DNA of 61,633 nucleotides, taken from Collinsella aerofaciens. Its GTDB lineage: Bacteria; Actinomycetota; Coriobacteriia; Coriobacteriales; Coriobacteriaceae. Where the stretch lies: contig NZ_JADPCJ010000012.1 of the NCBI RefSeq assembly GCF_015670795.1, forward strand, positions 1-61,633, given 5' to 3'. The notes under the pieces are model-generated. The model had not been told where the DNA came from and made no database searches. It worked only from the letters and a program-made list of their open reading frames with translations. Below, piece after piece: positions 25,701 through 34,857 of the stretch (position 1 is its first letter; every line of letters begins with the position of its first letter). Position numbers and translations under genes: made by a program.

Positions 25701-26373
25701 GGACGCCGATGCGCCCGATGCACGCACCCGTATCATCGAGGCGTTTTGGGAGCTCATCGAGAACAACAGCATCTTCGAGCTGTCGGTTGGCGAGGTGACC
25801 CGCGCCGCCCAGTGCAATCGCGGAACGTTTTACTACTATTTTCACGATTTCGATGAACTCGTCGCCATCGCCATAGCCCAGCTGCTGCAGGATAACGAGC
25901 TCATCACCGATGCCCTCTGGCATTTTTCGAGCGAGGGCGACCTTTCGGCGTTCGACCGGCGCGACGTCCGCTGCCTGCTGCGGCGCATCGTCATCACCAT
26001 GAGGGCGGGTGCCGCCGAGCAGGTCGTGCAGGGCATCCATACGATCATCATCGACCGCGTGAGAGAGATCGTCCACCCCGACGGAGAAGAGCTCAAGGCA
26101 GATTCGAGCTTTGCGGTGGGCTTTCTGGTCTCGGGCATCATGGGCTTTGTGATGGCGGTCGGCTTTGCCCGGGAGGGCGGCGAGGAGATAGACCTCGAGC
26201 AGCTGGGGGACAGCGCGTGCGCGTACCTGAGGGCGGTCGCCATGCAGACGGTGGAAACGGTCGCGCAAGTCGAGGGCGTCGATACATCCGAGCTGCTCGA
26301 ACACGTCTCCAAGGAGGCCGATGCCTATCGCGCATCGCGTGCGACGAGTCCCGACGTGGTGAAAGACACCTAG
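25684..26373 (+). CDS. TetR family transcriptional regulator
   Basis: A 229-residue one-component repressor with an N-terminal helix-turn-helix (about 15-60: TRIIEAFWELIENN, GTFYYYFHDFDEL) and a helical ligand domain. Its ATG lies inside the end of the activase gene (17-nt overlap), implying coupled translation; a GTG 9 nt upstream is an alternative. The palindrome at 21191-21211 is its most likely target. The ligand is unknown. No terminator with a T-run is evident directly after it. Confidence 0.9.
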   Translation: MARPRKDADAPDARTRIIEAFWELIENNSIFELSVGEVTRAAQCNRGTFYYYFHDFDELVAIAIAQLLQDNELITDALWHFSSEGDLSAFDRRDVRCLLRRIVITMRAGAAEQVVQGIHTIIIDRVREIVHPDGEELKADSSFAVGFLVSGIMGFVMAVGFAREGGEEIDLEQLGDSACAYLRAVAMQTVETVAQVEGVDTSELLEHVSKEADAYRASRATSPDVVKDT

Positions 26374-26565
26374 GGTTTCTCTTGCGGGGCGCCTGTCGCG
26401 CATCGCGCGGTGAGTCCCGCGATGCGGTCATAACCTGCATTCATGTGAGCCGGGTTTATAGATATTCCTCCAGCTGTTAACATAGACAACCTGTGGGTAA
26501 AGAGACAAAAGCGCCGCCGACGGGCGGGCGTTTTGATTTCGATGAACTCATGTAAGGAAACGAGC

Positions 26566-29208
26566 ATGTTAGATAGATTTACCGATCGAGCGCGCAAGGT
26601 CATGTCCATGGCCAAGCAGGAGGCGCTCGATCTTCATTCAAATAAGGTGGGTACCGAGCATCTGCTGCTCGCGCTTGCCAAGGAGGACGAGGGCATTGCC
26701 GCCGAGGCGCTGCGCTCGCTCGATATCTCCTACGACGACATCATGGACACCCTCAAAGAGGTCCAGACCACCGTTCCCGAGCCCAGTGAGGAGACCGAGG
26801 CCGCTAAGCTCGCCTTTACGCCGCTCGTCATTAGCGTGATGGAGCGTTCATTCCGCGTGGCGCGCGAGAACAACCAGACCTACGTGTCGACCGAGCACTT
26901 GCTGATCGGCATCGTCGAAGAGGGCAACGGCATGGCCATGGACATCCTCATGCGTCTAGGTGTGTCGTCCGCCTCCATCAAAAAGGCTATCGAGAAACTC
27001 ACTGCCAAGGACCAGGATAAGAAGCGTCCGCTCGCCGGCGCCGGTGCCGGGCGTCCCGGTGCGGGCCTGCCGTTCTTTAGCGGCTCGGACGCGTCGCAGC
27101 AAAAGGGGAGCGGCACCGACACGCTCAAGCAGTTCGCCACCAACCTTACGCAGAAGGCGCGCGACGGCGAGCTCGACCCTGTAATTGGTCGCGAAAAGGA
27201 AGTCCAGCGTATGATGGAGATCCTTTCGCGTCGCACCAAGAACAATCCGCTTATCTTGGGCGACCCCGGCGTGGGCAAGACGGCCATCGTCGAGGGTCTG
27301 GCTCAGCAGATTGCAGCTGGCAACGTGCCCGAGAACCTCATGAACCAGAATATCTGGACGCTCGACCTGCCGGGTCTCGTTGCGGGTGCCAAGTATCGCG
27401 GTGAGTTCGAGGAGCGCCTCAAGAACGTGATCCAGGAGGCCACCGAAGCTGACGACGTTATCCTGTTTATTGACGAGATGCATACCATCATCGGTGCCGG
27501 TTCTGCCGAGGGCTCCATCGACGCGAGCTCCATGCTCAAGCCCGTACTTGCGCGCGGTGCCTTTCAGATTATTGGCGCCACCACGGCCGAGGAGTTCCGC
27601 AAGTACCTCACCAAGGACCCGGCCTTCGAGCGTCGCTTCCAGACCATCGATGTCGAGGAGCCGAGCGTCGAGGACACAGTCAAGATCCTGACCGCGCTCA
27701 AGCCGCGCTACGAGGAGCACCACCATGTGCGCTATACGCAGGGTGCTATCGAGGCCGCCGCGAACCTTTCCAACCGCTACATCCAGGATCGCTTCCTGCC
27801 CGATAAGGCCATCGACCTTATCGACGAGGCCGGTGCCCGCGCTCGCATCGCCGCGAATCGCGCGCCCGAGCCGGTGCGTGAGGCCGAGCATCGCATAGAG
27901 GAGCTTAAGGCCGCCGCGCAGGAGGCCACCGAGAGCGACGACATGAACAAGGCCGCCGAGATCACCGAGCAGCAGAAGGCCGCCGAGATTGAGCTTGCCG
28001 AGGCTAAGGCCGCCTGGACCGCCGAGCTCGACGCCAGCCCGCTCACCATCGACGTGAGTCAGATTGCCGACATCGTGTCCGTGACCTCTGGCGTGCCGGT
28101 TTCCTCGCTCACCGAGAGCGAGAGCCGCCGCCTGCTGCAGACCGAAAGCGTGCTCAAGACGCGCATCATCGGTCAGGACGAGGCCGTCGAGGCCGTTGCC
28201 AAGGCCGTGCGCCGCAGCCGCTCGCCGCTCAAGGATCCGCGTCGTCCCGGTGGCAGCTTTATCTTCCTGGGTCCCACCGGCACAGGCAAGACCGAGCTCG
28301 CCAAGACGCTCGCCGAGTACCTCTTTGGCAGTAAGGACGCGCTCATCAGCTTCGACATGTCGGAGTTCGGCAGCGAGTTCGAGGTCTCCAAGCTTATCGG
28401 TAGCCCTCCGGGTTACGTGGGCCACGACGAGGGCGGTCAGCTTACCAAGGCCGTTCGTCGTCACCCGTACTCGGTCGTGCTGTTCGACGAGATCGAGAAG
28501 GCGCACCCCGACATCTTCAACATTTTGTTGCAGGTGCTGGAGGAGGGTCGCCTGACCGATAGCCAGGGCAAGACGGTCGACTTCCGCAACACCGTGATCA
28601 TCATGACGTCCAACGTGGGCGCCCGCGAGATTGCGCAGGATGCGAGCGTTGGCTTTGGCACTACCGGCGAGCAGGGTCTCACGTCGAGCGAGATCCGCGG
28701 TCGCGCGATGGGCGAGCTCAAGCGCCTGTTCCGCCCCGAGCTGCTCAACCGCATCGACGACATTGTGGTGTTCCAGAAGCTCTCGGGCGAGAATCTCACC
28801 AAGATCGCGCACCTGCTGGTGGACGACCTACGTCAGCGTTTGATTGCCAACGGCATGAACATCAAGCTCACCGATGCGGCGTACGACAAGATCGTGGCCG
28901 AGGGTACCGACCTCACCAACGGTGCGCGTCCGCTGCGCCGTGCTATTCAAAAGCTCATCGAGGACCCGCTGTCCGAGGAGCTTCTGGCCGGCGAGTGGGG
29001 CGAGGGCGATACCGTCCTATGCGACGTGGCCGATGGCAAGTTTGTCTTTAGCCACGGCACGGGCGAGATCCCGGCACCGCGTCCGGCGGGCACGCTCGGT
29101 GGCGATACCGCCCCGGCGGCACCGCACACCGGCAACGCCGCGCCCGTGAGCGGCGGCGTGACCTCGGGCCCCGGCGGCATGATGCAAGCCGGTTCCGGCG
29201 CGCTGTAG
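26566..29208 (+). CDS. clpC: ATP-dependent Clp protease ATP-binding subunit ClpC
   Basis: A Hsp100 unfoldase that feeds ClpP. The 880-residue protein has two N-terminal Clp repeats (about 1-145), a linker, AAA1 with Walker A GDPGVGKT, a short ClpC-type middle coiled coil (around [19 protein letters not shown]), AAA2 with GPTGTGKT, and a Gly/Pro-rich tail of about 40 residues. The short middle domain separates it from ClpB. The ATG at 26566 has AAGGAAA upstream; an in-frame ATG 33 nt earlier is less well placed. The usual Firmicutes partners ctsR, mcsA and mcsB are absent. Confidence 0.93.
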   Translation: MLDRFTDRARKVMSMAKQEALDLHSNKVGTEHLLLALAKEDEGIAAEALRSLDISYDDIMDTLKEVQTTVPEPSEETEAAKLAFTPLVISVMERSFRVARENNQTYVSTEHLLIGIVEEGNGMAMDILMRLGVSSASIKKAIEKLTAKDQDKKRPLAGAGAGRPGAGLPFFSGSDASQQKGSGTDTLKQFATNLTQKARDGELDPVIGREKEVQRMMEILSRRTKNNPLILGDPGVGKTAIVEGLAQQIAAGNVPENLMNQNIWTLDLPGLVAGAKYRGEFEERLKNVIQEATEADDVILFIDEMHTIIGAGSAEGSIDASSMLKPVLARGAFQIIGATTAEEFRKYLTKDPAFERRFQTIDVEEPSVEDTVKILTALKPRYEEHHHVRYTQGAIEAAANLSNRYIQDRFLPDKAIDLIDEAGARARIAANRAPEPVREAEHRIEELKAAAQEATESDDMNKAAEITEQQKAAEIELAEAKAAWTAELDASPLTIDVSQIADIVSVTSGVPVSSLTESESRRLLQTESVLKTRIIGQDEAVEAVAKAVRRSRSPLKDPRRPGGSFIFLGPTGTGKTELAKTLAEYLFGSKDALISFDMSEFGSEFEVSKLIGSPPGYVGHDEGGQLTKAVRRHPYSVVLFDEIEKAHPDIFNILLQVLEEGRLTDSQGKTVDFRNTVIIMTSNVGAREIAQDASVGFGTTGEQGLTSSEIRGRAMGELKRLFRPELLNRIDDIVVFQKLSGENLTKIAHLLVDDLRQRLIANGMNIKLTDAAYDKIVAEGTDLTNGARPLRRAIQKLIEDPLSEELLAGEWGEGDTVLCDVADGKFVFSHGTGEIPAPRPAGTLGGDTAPAAPHTGNAAPVSGGVTSGPGGMMQAGSGAL

Positions 29209-29234
29209 GGCGTGGCGACAATTTGATACGCGCA

Positions 29235-29267
29235 ATCGAGGCGCTCCGGAAAGGGCGCCTCGATTTG
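29235..29267 (+). terminator. clpC terminator
   Basis: ATCGAGGCGC and GCGCCTCGAT form a 10-bp stem with a 10-nt loop followed by TTTG. Confidence 0.75.
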
Positions 29268-29422
29268 TAGAGCTGCGGAAGTTGTGACCGTTACGCTATA
29301 CGGTCCACCGTTAGCCGATGATGCGAGGGCGCTCGGCGTTTTCGACTGGTTTATGCACGCAAAGTCTGGGAATATACAAGTCGCATGTCTTACTGTCTAA
29401 CCAGTTGCGCCAAGGAGGCACC

Positions 29423-30880
29423 ATGGACTACAAGATTACCGGCTACGAGCCCGCCCAGCTGTTCCATTTCTTTGAGGAGGTCAGCGCGATCCCCCGTGGG
29501 TCTGGCAACGAGAAGGGCATCAGCGATTTCCTGGTTGCGTTTGCCAAGGAGCGCGGTCTCGATGTGTACCAGGACGAGGTCTACAACGTCATCATTCGCA
29601 AGCCCGCATCTGCCGGTGCCGAGAATGCCCCGACCGTGATGCTGCAGGGCCACATCGATATGGTGTGCGACAAGTTGGGCTCCGTTGAGCACGACTTTAC
29701 GACCGATGGTATCGACCTGGTCGTCAAGGACGGCGTCCTCACCGCTAACGGCACCACTCTGGGCGCCGACAACGGTATTGCCGTCGCGCTTATGCTTACC
29801 GTGCTCAACGACGATTCGATTACCCATCCGGCCCTCGAGTGCGTGTTCACCACCGACGAGGAGACTGGCCTGGTCGGCGCCGAGACGCTCGACAAGTCCC
29901 AGATTAGCGCCCGCACCATGATCAACCTTGACTCCGAGGAGGAGGGCGTTGCCACCGTCAGCTGCGCCGGCGGCGTCGTCGTTACCTACACCTGCCCCAT
30001 CGTGCGCGAGCACAAGACCGGTAGCACCCTCACGCTCGACATTTCCGGTCTGTTGGGCGGCCACTCCGGCAGTGATATCAACCTGGAGCGCGGCAACGGA
30101 AACCTCATCATGGCCCGCATCATCGACCGCCTGATGGTCGCCGGCGAGCCCGCCATCGTCAGCTTCAACGGCGGCACCAAGGACAACGCCATCAACCGTG
30201 AGTGCAAGGCCGTTCTGGTCTATGCCGATCACGCTGCCGCCGAGGCCGCGGCCCAGATCGCAAAGGGCATCATCGCCGACGTCACTGCCGAGCTCGAGGT
30301 CTTCGACCCCGGCTTTACCTGCACCGTCGAGATTGCCGACGACGCCGAGGTCGAGGCCATGGACGAGAAGTCCGCGCTTGCCCTCATCCGCGCCCTGCGT
30401 CTTGCCCCTAACGGCGTGATTCGCCGCAACGTCGCCACCGACGGCTCCGTCGAGGTTTCCTCCAACATCGGCGTGGTCGCCACCTCCGATGACGAGGTCA
30501 AGATTATGCTGTCCCCGCGCTCCTCGATCACCTCGCTGCAGAACGAGTTCAAGGACCGCCTGCAGACGCTTGCCGATGTCCTGGGCTTCGACGCCAAGTT
30601 TGAGTTCGAGTATCCCGGCTGGAGCTATGCCGAGCATTCGCCGGTCCGCGAAGTCTTTGTCGAGAGCTATCGAGAGCTCTTTGGCTCCGAGCTGCGCATC
30701 GAGTCCATTCACGCCGGCCTTGAGTGCGGCCTGTTTGCCGAGGCTCTGCACGGCCTGGACGCCATCGCCGTGGGCCCGACGCTCTCCGATGTCCATACCC
30801 CGGACGAGAGCATGGAGCTCGCTTCTGCCGAGCGCTTCTACGAGCTGCTCATCGACGTCCTCAAGCGCCTCGCTGCGTAA
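29423..30880 (+). CDS. pepD: aminoacyl-histidine dipeptidase (PepD, M20)
   Basis: A cytoplasmic di-zinc metallopeptidase of family M20 that cleaves Xaa-His and other dipeptides. From ATG 29423 it has 485 residues with the metal motifs QGHIDMVCDK, GADNGIAVA and TDEETGLVGA, and a lid domain in the middle (about 200-380). Length matches E. coli PepD. AAGGAGG precedes the start; the longer upstream frame has no ribosome site. It is single and ends at a strong terminator shared with the convergent hipA. Confidence 0.92.
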   Translation: MDYKITGYEPAQLFHFFEEVSAIPRGSGNEKGISDFLVAFAKERGLDVYQDEVYNVIIRKPASAGAENAPTVMLQGHIDMVCDKLGSVEHDFTTDGIDLVVKDGVLTANGTTLGADNGIAVALMLTVLNDDSITHPALECVFTTDEETGLVGAETLDKSQISARTMINLDSEEEGVATVSCAGGVVVTYTCPIVREHKTGSTLTLDISGLLGGHSGSDINLERGNGNLIMARIIDRLMVAGEPAIVSFNGGTKDNAINRECKAVLVYADHAAAEAAAQIAKGIIADVTAELEVFDPGFTCTVEIADDAEVEAMDEKSALALIRALRLAPNGVIRRNVATDGSVEVSSNIGVVATSDDEVKIMLSPRSSITSLQNEFKDRLQTLADVLGFDAKFEFEYPGWSYAEHSPVREVFVESYRELFGSELRIESIHAGLECGLFAEALHGLDAIAVGPTLSDVHTPDESMELASAERFYELLIDVLKRLAA

Positions 30881-30935
30881 AGGTTGCGCTAGCAGCAGTC
30901 CGAGCCACGTGCTAGCGGATTGCAAATGACATTAT

Positions 30936-30980
30936 GAGAGGGGGCACCCGGTCTTTTGCGACGGGTGTCCCCTCTCTTTT
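30936..30980. terminator. pepD/hipA bidirectional terminator
   Basis: GAGAGGGGGCACCCG pairs with CGGGTGTCCCCTCTC; TTTTG follows on the plus strand. It lies between convergent genes. Confidence 0.9.
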
Positions 30981-31007
30981 GTTTGATAATTGCGAAATTA
31001 AGGCCAC

Positions 31008-32312
31008 CTAGTCCATTTCTGCCTTGATGAGGTCGAGGGTGCGCTGGCAGTTTTCGCGGACGGGGCCGAGCATATGCTCGCGCAGGTCCGCCATGCCGGG
31101 CAGGTCGGCGTATTCGTCCATGACCTCTTCCATGCAAATGGGCACCTCGTAGGCGAGGTCCATCATGGTCGCAAAGCAAAACTTCTCGGATAGCCCGGCA
31201 TCGGTGAGTGCCGCCTCCAGCGCGGGGTCGCCCATACCGTGGTATCGGCGGATAGCGCCTGGACCGATGCGCCCCACACGATTTTCGCCGCCAACGCTCA
31301 TGGCAAGGCGCGCCCGGCGGCGCATGCGCTCGTATGCCAGCCCCGATGCGACATCGTACATGGGTGCGAGCGCCGCGTTTGTGCCTTTGCCAAGGATGAG
31401 CGAGTAGTTTTTAGCGTGTGCGTCAGGCGCTCCGATAATGGCGTTATAGAACAACATATAGGTAAAAAGCACAAGATTCATGTGGTGGGGGACTGTGTTA
31501 ATCAGTCGTTCTTGGATGTCTCGTGTAGTTGGTCCTCCGTCGGCGGTGTATTTCTGGATTGGCAATACACCGAGCGCCTGGCAAAAGTCCTCCTGATGCA
31601 GCCTTTCGATATTTCCGCTGCTATTGACCATTCTGTCGTACCGTTCAACGACGAGCGCGGCTTCGTCTTCAAATGTGTAATAGGAGACGTTGGCAGTTGG
31701 AATGCCAACACGCCGAGCCGTTTTCATGCAGACGAATTCGTTTAAGGCCTGATGTTTGAACCCAACGACACCATTTTTGAAGATATGGGTAGTGGGGGAT
31801 GACCCTAGACATTCGCACCATTGGCCATCATGCCAAGCTAGTGCAAATTTGCCTTGATTGCCGCCCAGGGACCAGCTTTCGTTGGAGCCCATCCATGTCT
31901 CTCTTTCGTCATCGCGAATTGCTTTGAGCTTGTGAGCGATTTGAGAATTGGTAAGCGGGCGGTATGCCGAGACCCTGCCGCGGGCGGCGTCTAATTGATC
32001 GGCTCGACAAAACTGAACGGCCCCCGCGCAGTCTAGACCGATATGGCACAAGAGGGCGACGGGGTTGTTGGATGCAACATCATGCTCGGTGGCAATAGCG
32101 CGACGCTGCTCTTGACTGTCGGGCAAAAGGCCAAATAGGAACGGGCGGACGATGCTATGGCCATACGTGCGATTGGAAAGCGGCATTGTTAGCGATAACG
32201 GTGCTCCGCGATAGGTTGGGGCGTATGCAAAGCTGCAGAGTCCATGCTCGTCTTGGCGGAGAGTGCCGGCGATTTCGCCACAAATGAGGGTCGCAAGCTC
32301 CATTTCTGCCAT
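31008..32312 (-). CDS. hipA: HipA-type serine/threonine kinase toxin
   Basis: The toxin of a type-II HipBA module. HipA of E. coli phosphorylates GltX and causes growth arrest; the target here is unknown. The 434-residue protein has the N-terminal HipA subdomain, the glycine-rich loop region around SLGGNQGKFAL, the nucleotide-binding PTTHIFK, the catalytic GAPDAHAKNYS, and the metal-binding YDVAS. All key motifs are present, so it is probably active. Its ATG follows the hipB stop with no gap (TAA-ATG), giving tight coupling. Composition is less GC-rich than its neighbours, in keeping with an acquired module. Confidence 0.88.
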   Translation of the reverse strand: MAEMELATLICGEIAGTLRQDEHGLCSFAYAPTYRGAPLSLTMPLSNRTYGHSIVRPFLFGLLPDSQEQRRAIATEHDVASNNPVALLCHIGLDCAGAVQFCRADQLDAARGRVSAYRPLTNSQIAHKLKAIRDDERETWMGSNESWSLGGNQGKFALAWHDGQWCECLGSSPTTHIFKNGVVGFKHQALNEFVCMKTARRVGIPTANVSYYTFEDEAALVVERYDRMVNSSGNIERLHQEDFCQALGVLPIQKYTADGGPTTRDIQERLINTVPHHMNLVLFTYMLFYNAIIGAPDAHAKNYSLILGKGTNAALAPMYDVASGLAYERMRRRARLAMSVGGENRVGRIGPGAIRRYHGMGDPALEAALTDAGLSEKFCFATMMDLAYEVPICMEEVMDEYADLPGMADLREHMLGPVRENCQRTLDLIKAEMD

Positions 32313-32744
32313 TTATTTCACAACCTTACAGCCAAAGGAGAGGTCTGAAGTGCTGGAAAGGCCTTGCTCGGCTGCGATTTGGGCCAGCAAGGCACCATAG
32401 AAAGCTGGCGTTCCTTGTCGAGCGGGTCGTCTGCCTACGCTTGGCTTTGGCAGGGCATTCGAGTTCGCGATAGGGAGGTCCGCTATCGTCATCGGATGTT
32501 CGGAGGGTGATGCGATGGAGTCGTTATCGCTTTGCGCAAAGAGACCTATGCCGAGTGCGTTAAAGACGGTCAACAGCTTGTCGAGCCGAATGCCCGTGGC
32601 ATCTCCCAGCTCGAGCGATGCGAGCAGGCGCTCCGAAACACCGGCCTTTTTGGCGAGGGTGGCACGGGTGAGACCCTGAGTCTCGCGTGCCTGGCGCACG
32701 TAGATGCCAGCTTGGCGTGGTGTGGTGATGGGAAGGGTATCCAC
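32313..32744 (-). CDS. hipB: HipB-like antitoxin with Xre-type HTH
   Basis: A 143-residue DNA-binding protein. Residues about 12-75 form an Xre/Cro helix-turn-helix (VRQARETQGLTRATLAKKAG, SERLLASLELG), and a longer tail of about 65 residues may reach HipA. It is about 55 residues longer than E. coli HipB. The start is GTG with TTAGGAGA upstream. It should neutralise HipA and repress the pair through the three ATGCAAAA-type sites just upstream. Confidence 0.85.
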   Translation of the reverse strand: MDTLPITTPRQAGIYVRQARETQGLTRATLAKKAGVSERLLASLELGDATGIRLDKLLTVFNALGIGLFAQSDNDSIASPSEHPMTIADLPIANSNALPKPSVGRRPARQGTPAFYGALLAQIAAEQGLSSTSDLSFGCKVVK

Positions 32745-32759
32745 GGCTATCTCCTAACG

Positions 32760-32828
32760 TGCAGGCTTTTGCATCCTAGTATGACATGCAAAAGTCTGCA
32801 TGAAAAGGCCTCATGCAAAACTCTGCAT
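32760..32828. promoter_or_regulatory. three HipB operator repeats
   Basis: Related imperfect palindromes occur at 32760-32774 (reverse ATGCAAAAGCCTGCA), 32786-32801 (ATGCAAAAGTCTGCAT) and 32813-32828 (ATGCAAAACTCTGCAT), directly before hipB. Repeated sites of this size are typical of HipB-family autoregulation. Confidence 0.75.
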
Positions 32829-32835
32829 GAGGCCT
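32806..32835 (-). terminator. mntP terminator containing a HipB site
   Basis: On the minus strand AAGGCCTCATGCA and TGCATGAGGCCTT form a perfect 13-bp stem followed by TTTTC, 30 nt after mntP. The centre of the hairpin is the third HipB repeat. Confidence 0.8.
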
Positions 32836-32864
32836 TATACGGACGTTTAGTTTTGAAGGGTGTT

Positions 32865-33443
32865 TTACAGCACTAAAATCCCTAGGTGCTCCAGCAAAAT
32901 CTTGAGGCCGATGAGGATGAGCACAACGCCGCCCACGATGGTGGCGGGCTTTTCGTAGCGCGCGCCAAAGATGCGGCCAATCGCCACGCCGGCAACGGAG
33001 AAGATGAAGGTCGTGATGCCTATGAGCGACACGGCGGGAACGATGTCGACGGAAAGCGCGGCGAACGAGATGCCCACGGCCAGGGCGTCAATCGAGGTGG
33101 CGATGGCGAGGATCAGGTACTCGCCCAGGTCAATCTTTTCGGCATCCTTGCCGTCGCCTTCATCCTCGTCCTCGGTAAAGGCTTCCCACAGCATTTTGCC
33201 GCCGATGAAGGCGAGCAGGATAAAGGCGATCCAATGGTCGATGGGTCCGATGATGCCCATGAATTGACTGCCGAGCGCCCATCCGATTACGGGCATGCCG
33301 GCCTGAAAGCCGCCAAAGAACAAGCCGAGCACTACGGCGACCTTAAGGTTGATCTTCTTCATGCCAAGGCCCTTGCAGATGGATACGGCAAAGGCGTCCA
33401 TCGAAAGGCCGATAGCGAGCAATACGAGCTCTGCGAGTCCCAT
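32865..33443 (-). CDS. mntP: manganese efflux pump MntP
   Basis: A 192-residue membrane protein of the DUF204/MntP family that exports Mn2+. It has six predicted membrane segments with acidic residues in conserved places (GLSMDAFAVSICKG, ATSIDALAVGISF) and a charged middle loop (EDEDEGDGKDAEKID). The ATG at 33443 follows AGAGAGGGAG; a longer frame has no such site. The preceding 190 nt fold as a manganese-sensing riboswitch with a terminator, which supports the assignment. Confidence 0.93.
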   Translation of the reverse strand: MGLAELVLLAIGLSMDAFAVSICKGLGMKKINLKVAVVLGLFFGGFQAGMPVIGWALGSQFMGIIGPIDHWIAFILLAFIGGKMLWEAFTEDEDEGDGKDAEKIDLGEYLILAIATSIDALAVGISFAALSVDIVPAVSLIGITTFIFSVAGVAIGRIFGARYEKPATIVGGVVLILIGLKILLEHLGILVL

Positions 33444-33496
33444 AGTCTGGCTCCCTCTCTGCGGGCGGGCCCGCGTGTACCTCTTGGGGGAGTAAC

Positions 33497-33632
33497 AAAA
33501 AAGACCCGTGGCGTACGCGTTGTGCGCACAGCCACGAGTCTCGTTCATTAAGGCAAGCCAGGCCGCATCGGCCAGTGTGTTGACTTACCGCGCCACCGGA
33601 GGCGAATCCGGTCACGCGACTACTCCCTCATT
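33497..33632 (-). ncRNA. yybP-ykoY manganese riboswitch
   Basis: Read on the minus strand the element opens with GAGGGAGTAGTCGCG, has GTCAACA and the paired GGCC/GGCC arm, and the conserved GAACGAGAC before a terminator stem GACTCGTGGC/GCCACGGGTC (33540-33503) with TTTTTT. These are the landmarks of the yybP-ykoY class, which binds Mn2+ and commonly controls mntP. The terminator implies transcriptional control: metal binding should favour read-through. A covariance search would settle the boundaries. Confidence 0.78.
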
Positions 33633-33636
33633 TATG

Positions 33637-33720
33637 CGAATCCCGATGCTGCCACATGAACAGCTGATTTGGGTTGGGCTCTCAGCTGTGTTCGCTCATT
33701 CTGTAAGCATCGGATTTCGC
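33637..33720. other. inverted repeat between mntP and disA promoters
   Basis: GCGAATCCCGATGCT (33637-33651) pairs with AGCATCGGATTTCGC (33706-33720) with two mismatches, and CAGCTG occurs twice inside. It may end transcription or separate the divergent promoters. No gene is seen. Confidence 0.4.
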
Positions 33721-33789
33721 AAGCGCCGCAGGGACAAACCGTGAGAAACTATTTAGCGTTTATGGAGCGTATACGATGGGAGCGATGCC

Positions 33790-34857
33790 TTGGATAAGAA
33801 CGAGCTGCAAAAGCGTATGGAACAGGCCATCCGCCTGACGGCACCTGGTCAGCCGATCCGCACCGCCCTCGACATGATCATCGCCGGTCACCTGGGCGCC
33901 CTTATCTGCGTCGGCGACACCGAAAACGTGCTCGCTGCCGGTAACGACGGCTTCCCGCTCAACATTTCGTTTACTTCGAACCGTCTGTTCGAGCTTTCCA
34001 AGATGGACGGCGCCATCGTTATCGATGGCGACCTCACCCAGATCCTGCGCGCCAACTTCCACCTCAATCCCGATCCCTCGCTTGCCACGAGTGAGACGGG
34101 CATGCGTCACCGTACTGCCGCTCGCATGTCGGTGCTCACCGATGCCATCGTGATCTCGGTCTCGGCCCGTCGCGCCGTCGTTAACGTGTACGTTCACGGC
34201 AAGAGCTACGAGATCCAGCCCGTCACCACCATCATGAGCTCGGTCAACCAGCTCGTCGCCACGCTCCAGACCACCCGTCAGTCGCTCGACCGCTCCTTGC
34301 TGCGCCTGACGGCCCTCGAGCTCGACGACTACGTCACGCTCGCCGACATCACCGGCATTTTCTCGAGTTTCGAGATCATGCAACAGGCAAAGACCGAGCT
34401 TAAGGATTGCATCGTCAAGCTGGGTAACCAGGGCAAGCTCGTGCAGATGCAGCTTGAGCAGCTCGCGGGCTCCAGCATGGATACCGAATACGACTTGATG
34501 ATCCGCGACTACGCAAGCGATTCCTCTGAGGCCAACGCCGAGAAGATTCGCGCCGAGCTGAGTCGCATGACGCCTAAGGACCTGTCTGACCCGCAGCACG
34601 TGGCGGCAGTTCTGGGCTATGACGACCTGGACGAGGACTCCGTCATGACACCGCTGGGCCTGCGCACGCTTTCGCGCGTGTCCGTCGTGCGCGACGGCGT
34701 GGCCGAGAAGATCGTCGACGAGTACGGCTCGCTGCAGGAGCTCATGGATGACATCAGCGAGGATCCGGAGCGCCTGGGCGACTTTGGTGTTAACAACCCT
34801 GCCATTCTTGCGGACTCGCTGTACCGCATGAAGGGCACCAAACAGGGGAACGCATAA
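33790..34857 (+). CDS. disA: DNA integrity scanning protein DisA (diadenylate cyclase)
   Basis: DisA makes c-di-AMP from two ATP and stops when it meets branched DNA. The 355-residue protein has the cyclase (DAC) domain (about 1-145) with DGAIVIDGD (73-81) and GMRHRTAAR (104-112), a helical spine, and a C-terminal HhH DNA-binding domain (around RTLSRVSVVRDGVAEKIVDEYG). The start must be TTG: no other start codon lies between it and the upstream in-frame stop, and GGGAG is 7 nt before it. disA-ispD overlap as TAATG, and the order disA...ispD-ispF is shared with Bacillus. Confidence 0.95.
   Translation: MDKNELQKRMEQAIRLTAPGQPIRTALDMIIAGHLGALICVGDTENVLAAGNDGFPLNISFTSNRLFELSKMDGAIVIDGDLTQILRANFHLNPDPSLATSETGMRHRTAARMSVLTDAIVISVSARRAVVNVYVHGKSYEIQPVTTIMSSVNQLVATLQTTRQSLDRSLLRLTALELDDYVTLADITGIFSSFEIMQQAKTELKDCIVKLGNQGKLVQMQLEQLAGSSMDTEYDLMIRDYASDSSEANAEKIRAELSRMTPKDLSDPQHVAAVLGYDDLDEDSVMTPLGLRTLSRVSVVRDGVAEKIVDEYGSLQELMDDISEDPERLGDFGVNNPAILADSLYRMKGTKQGNA

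Noticed and set aside
23238..25817. Long open frame (859 codons) antisense to the activase gene
   Set aside because: A by-product of GC-rich codon use in the real gene; it has no recognisable domain and no ribosome site.
26374..26565. CtsR operator before clpC
   Set aside because: No tandem GGTCAAA heptads are visible in the leader.
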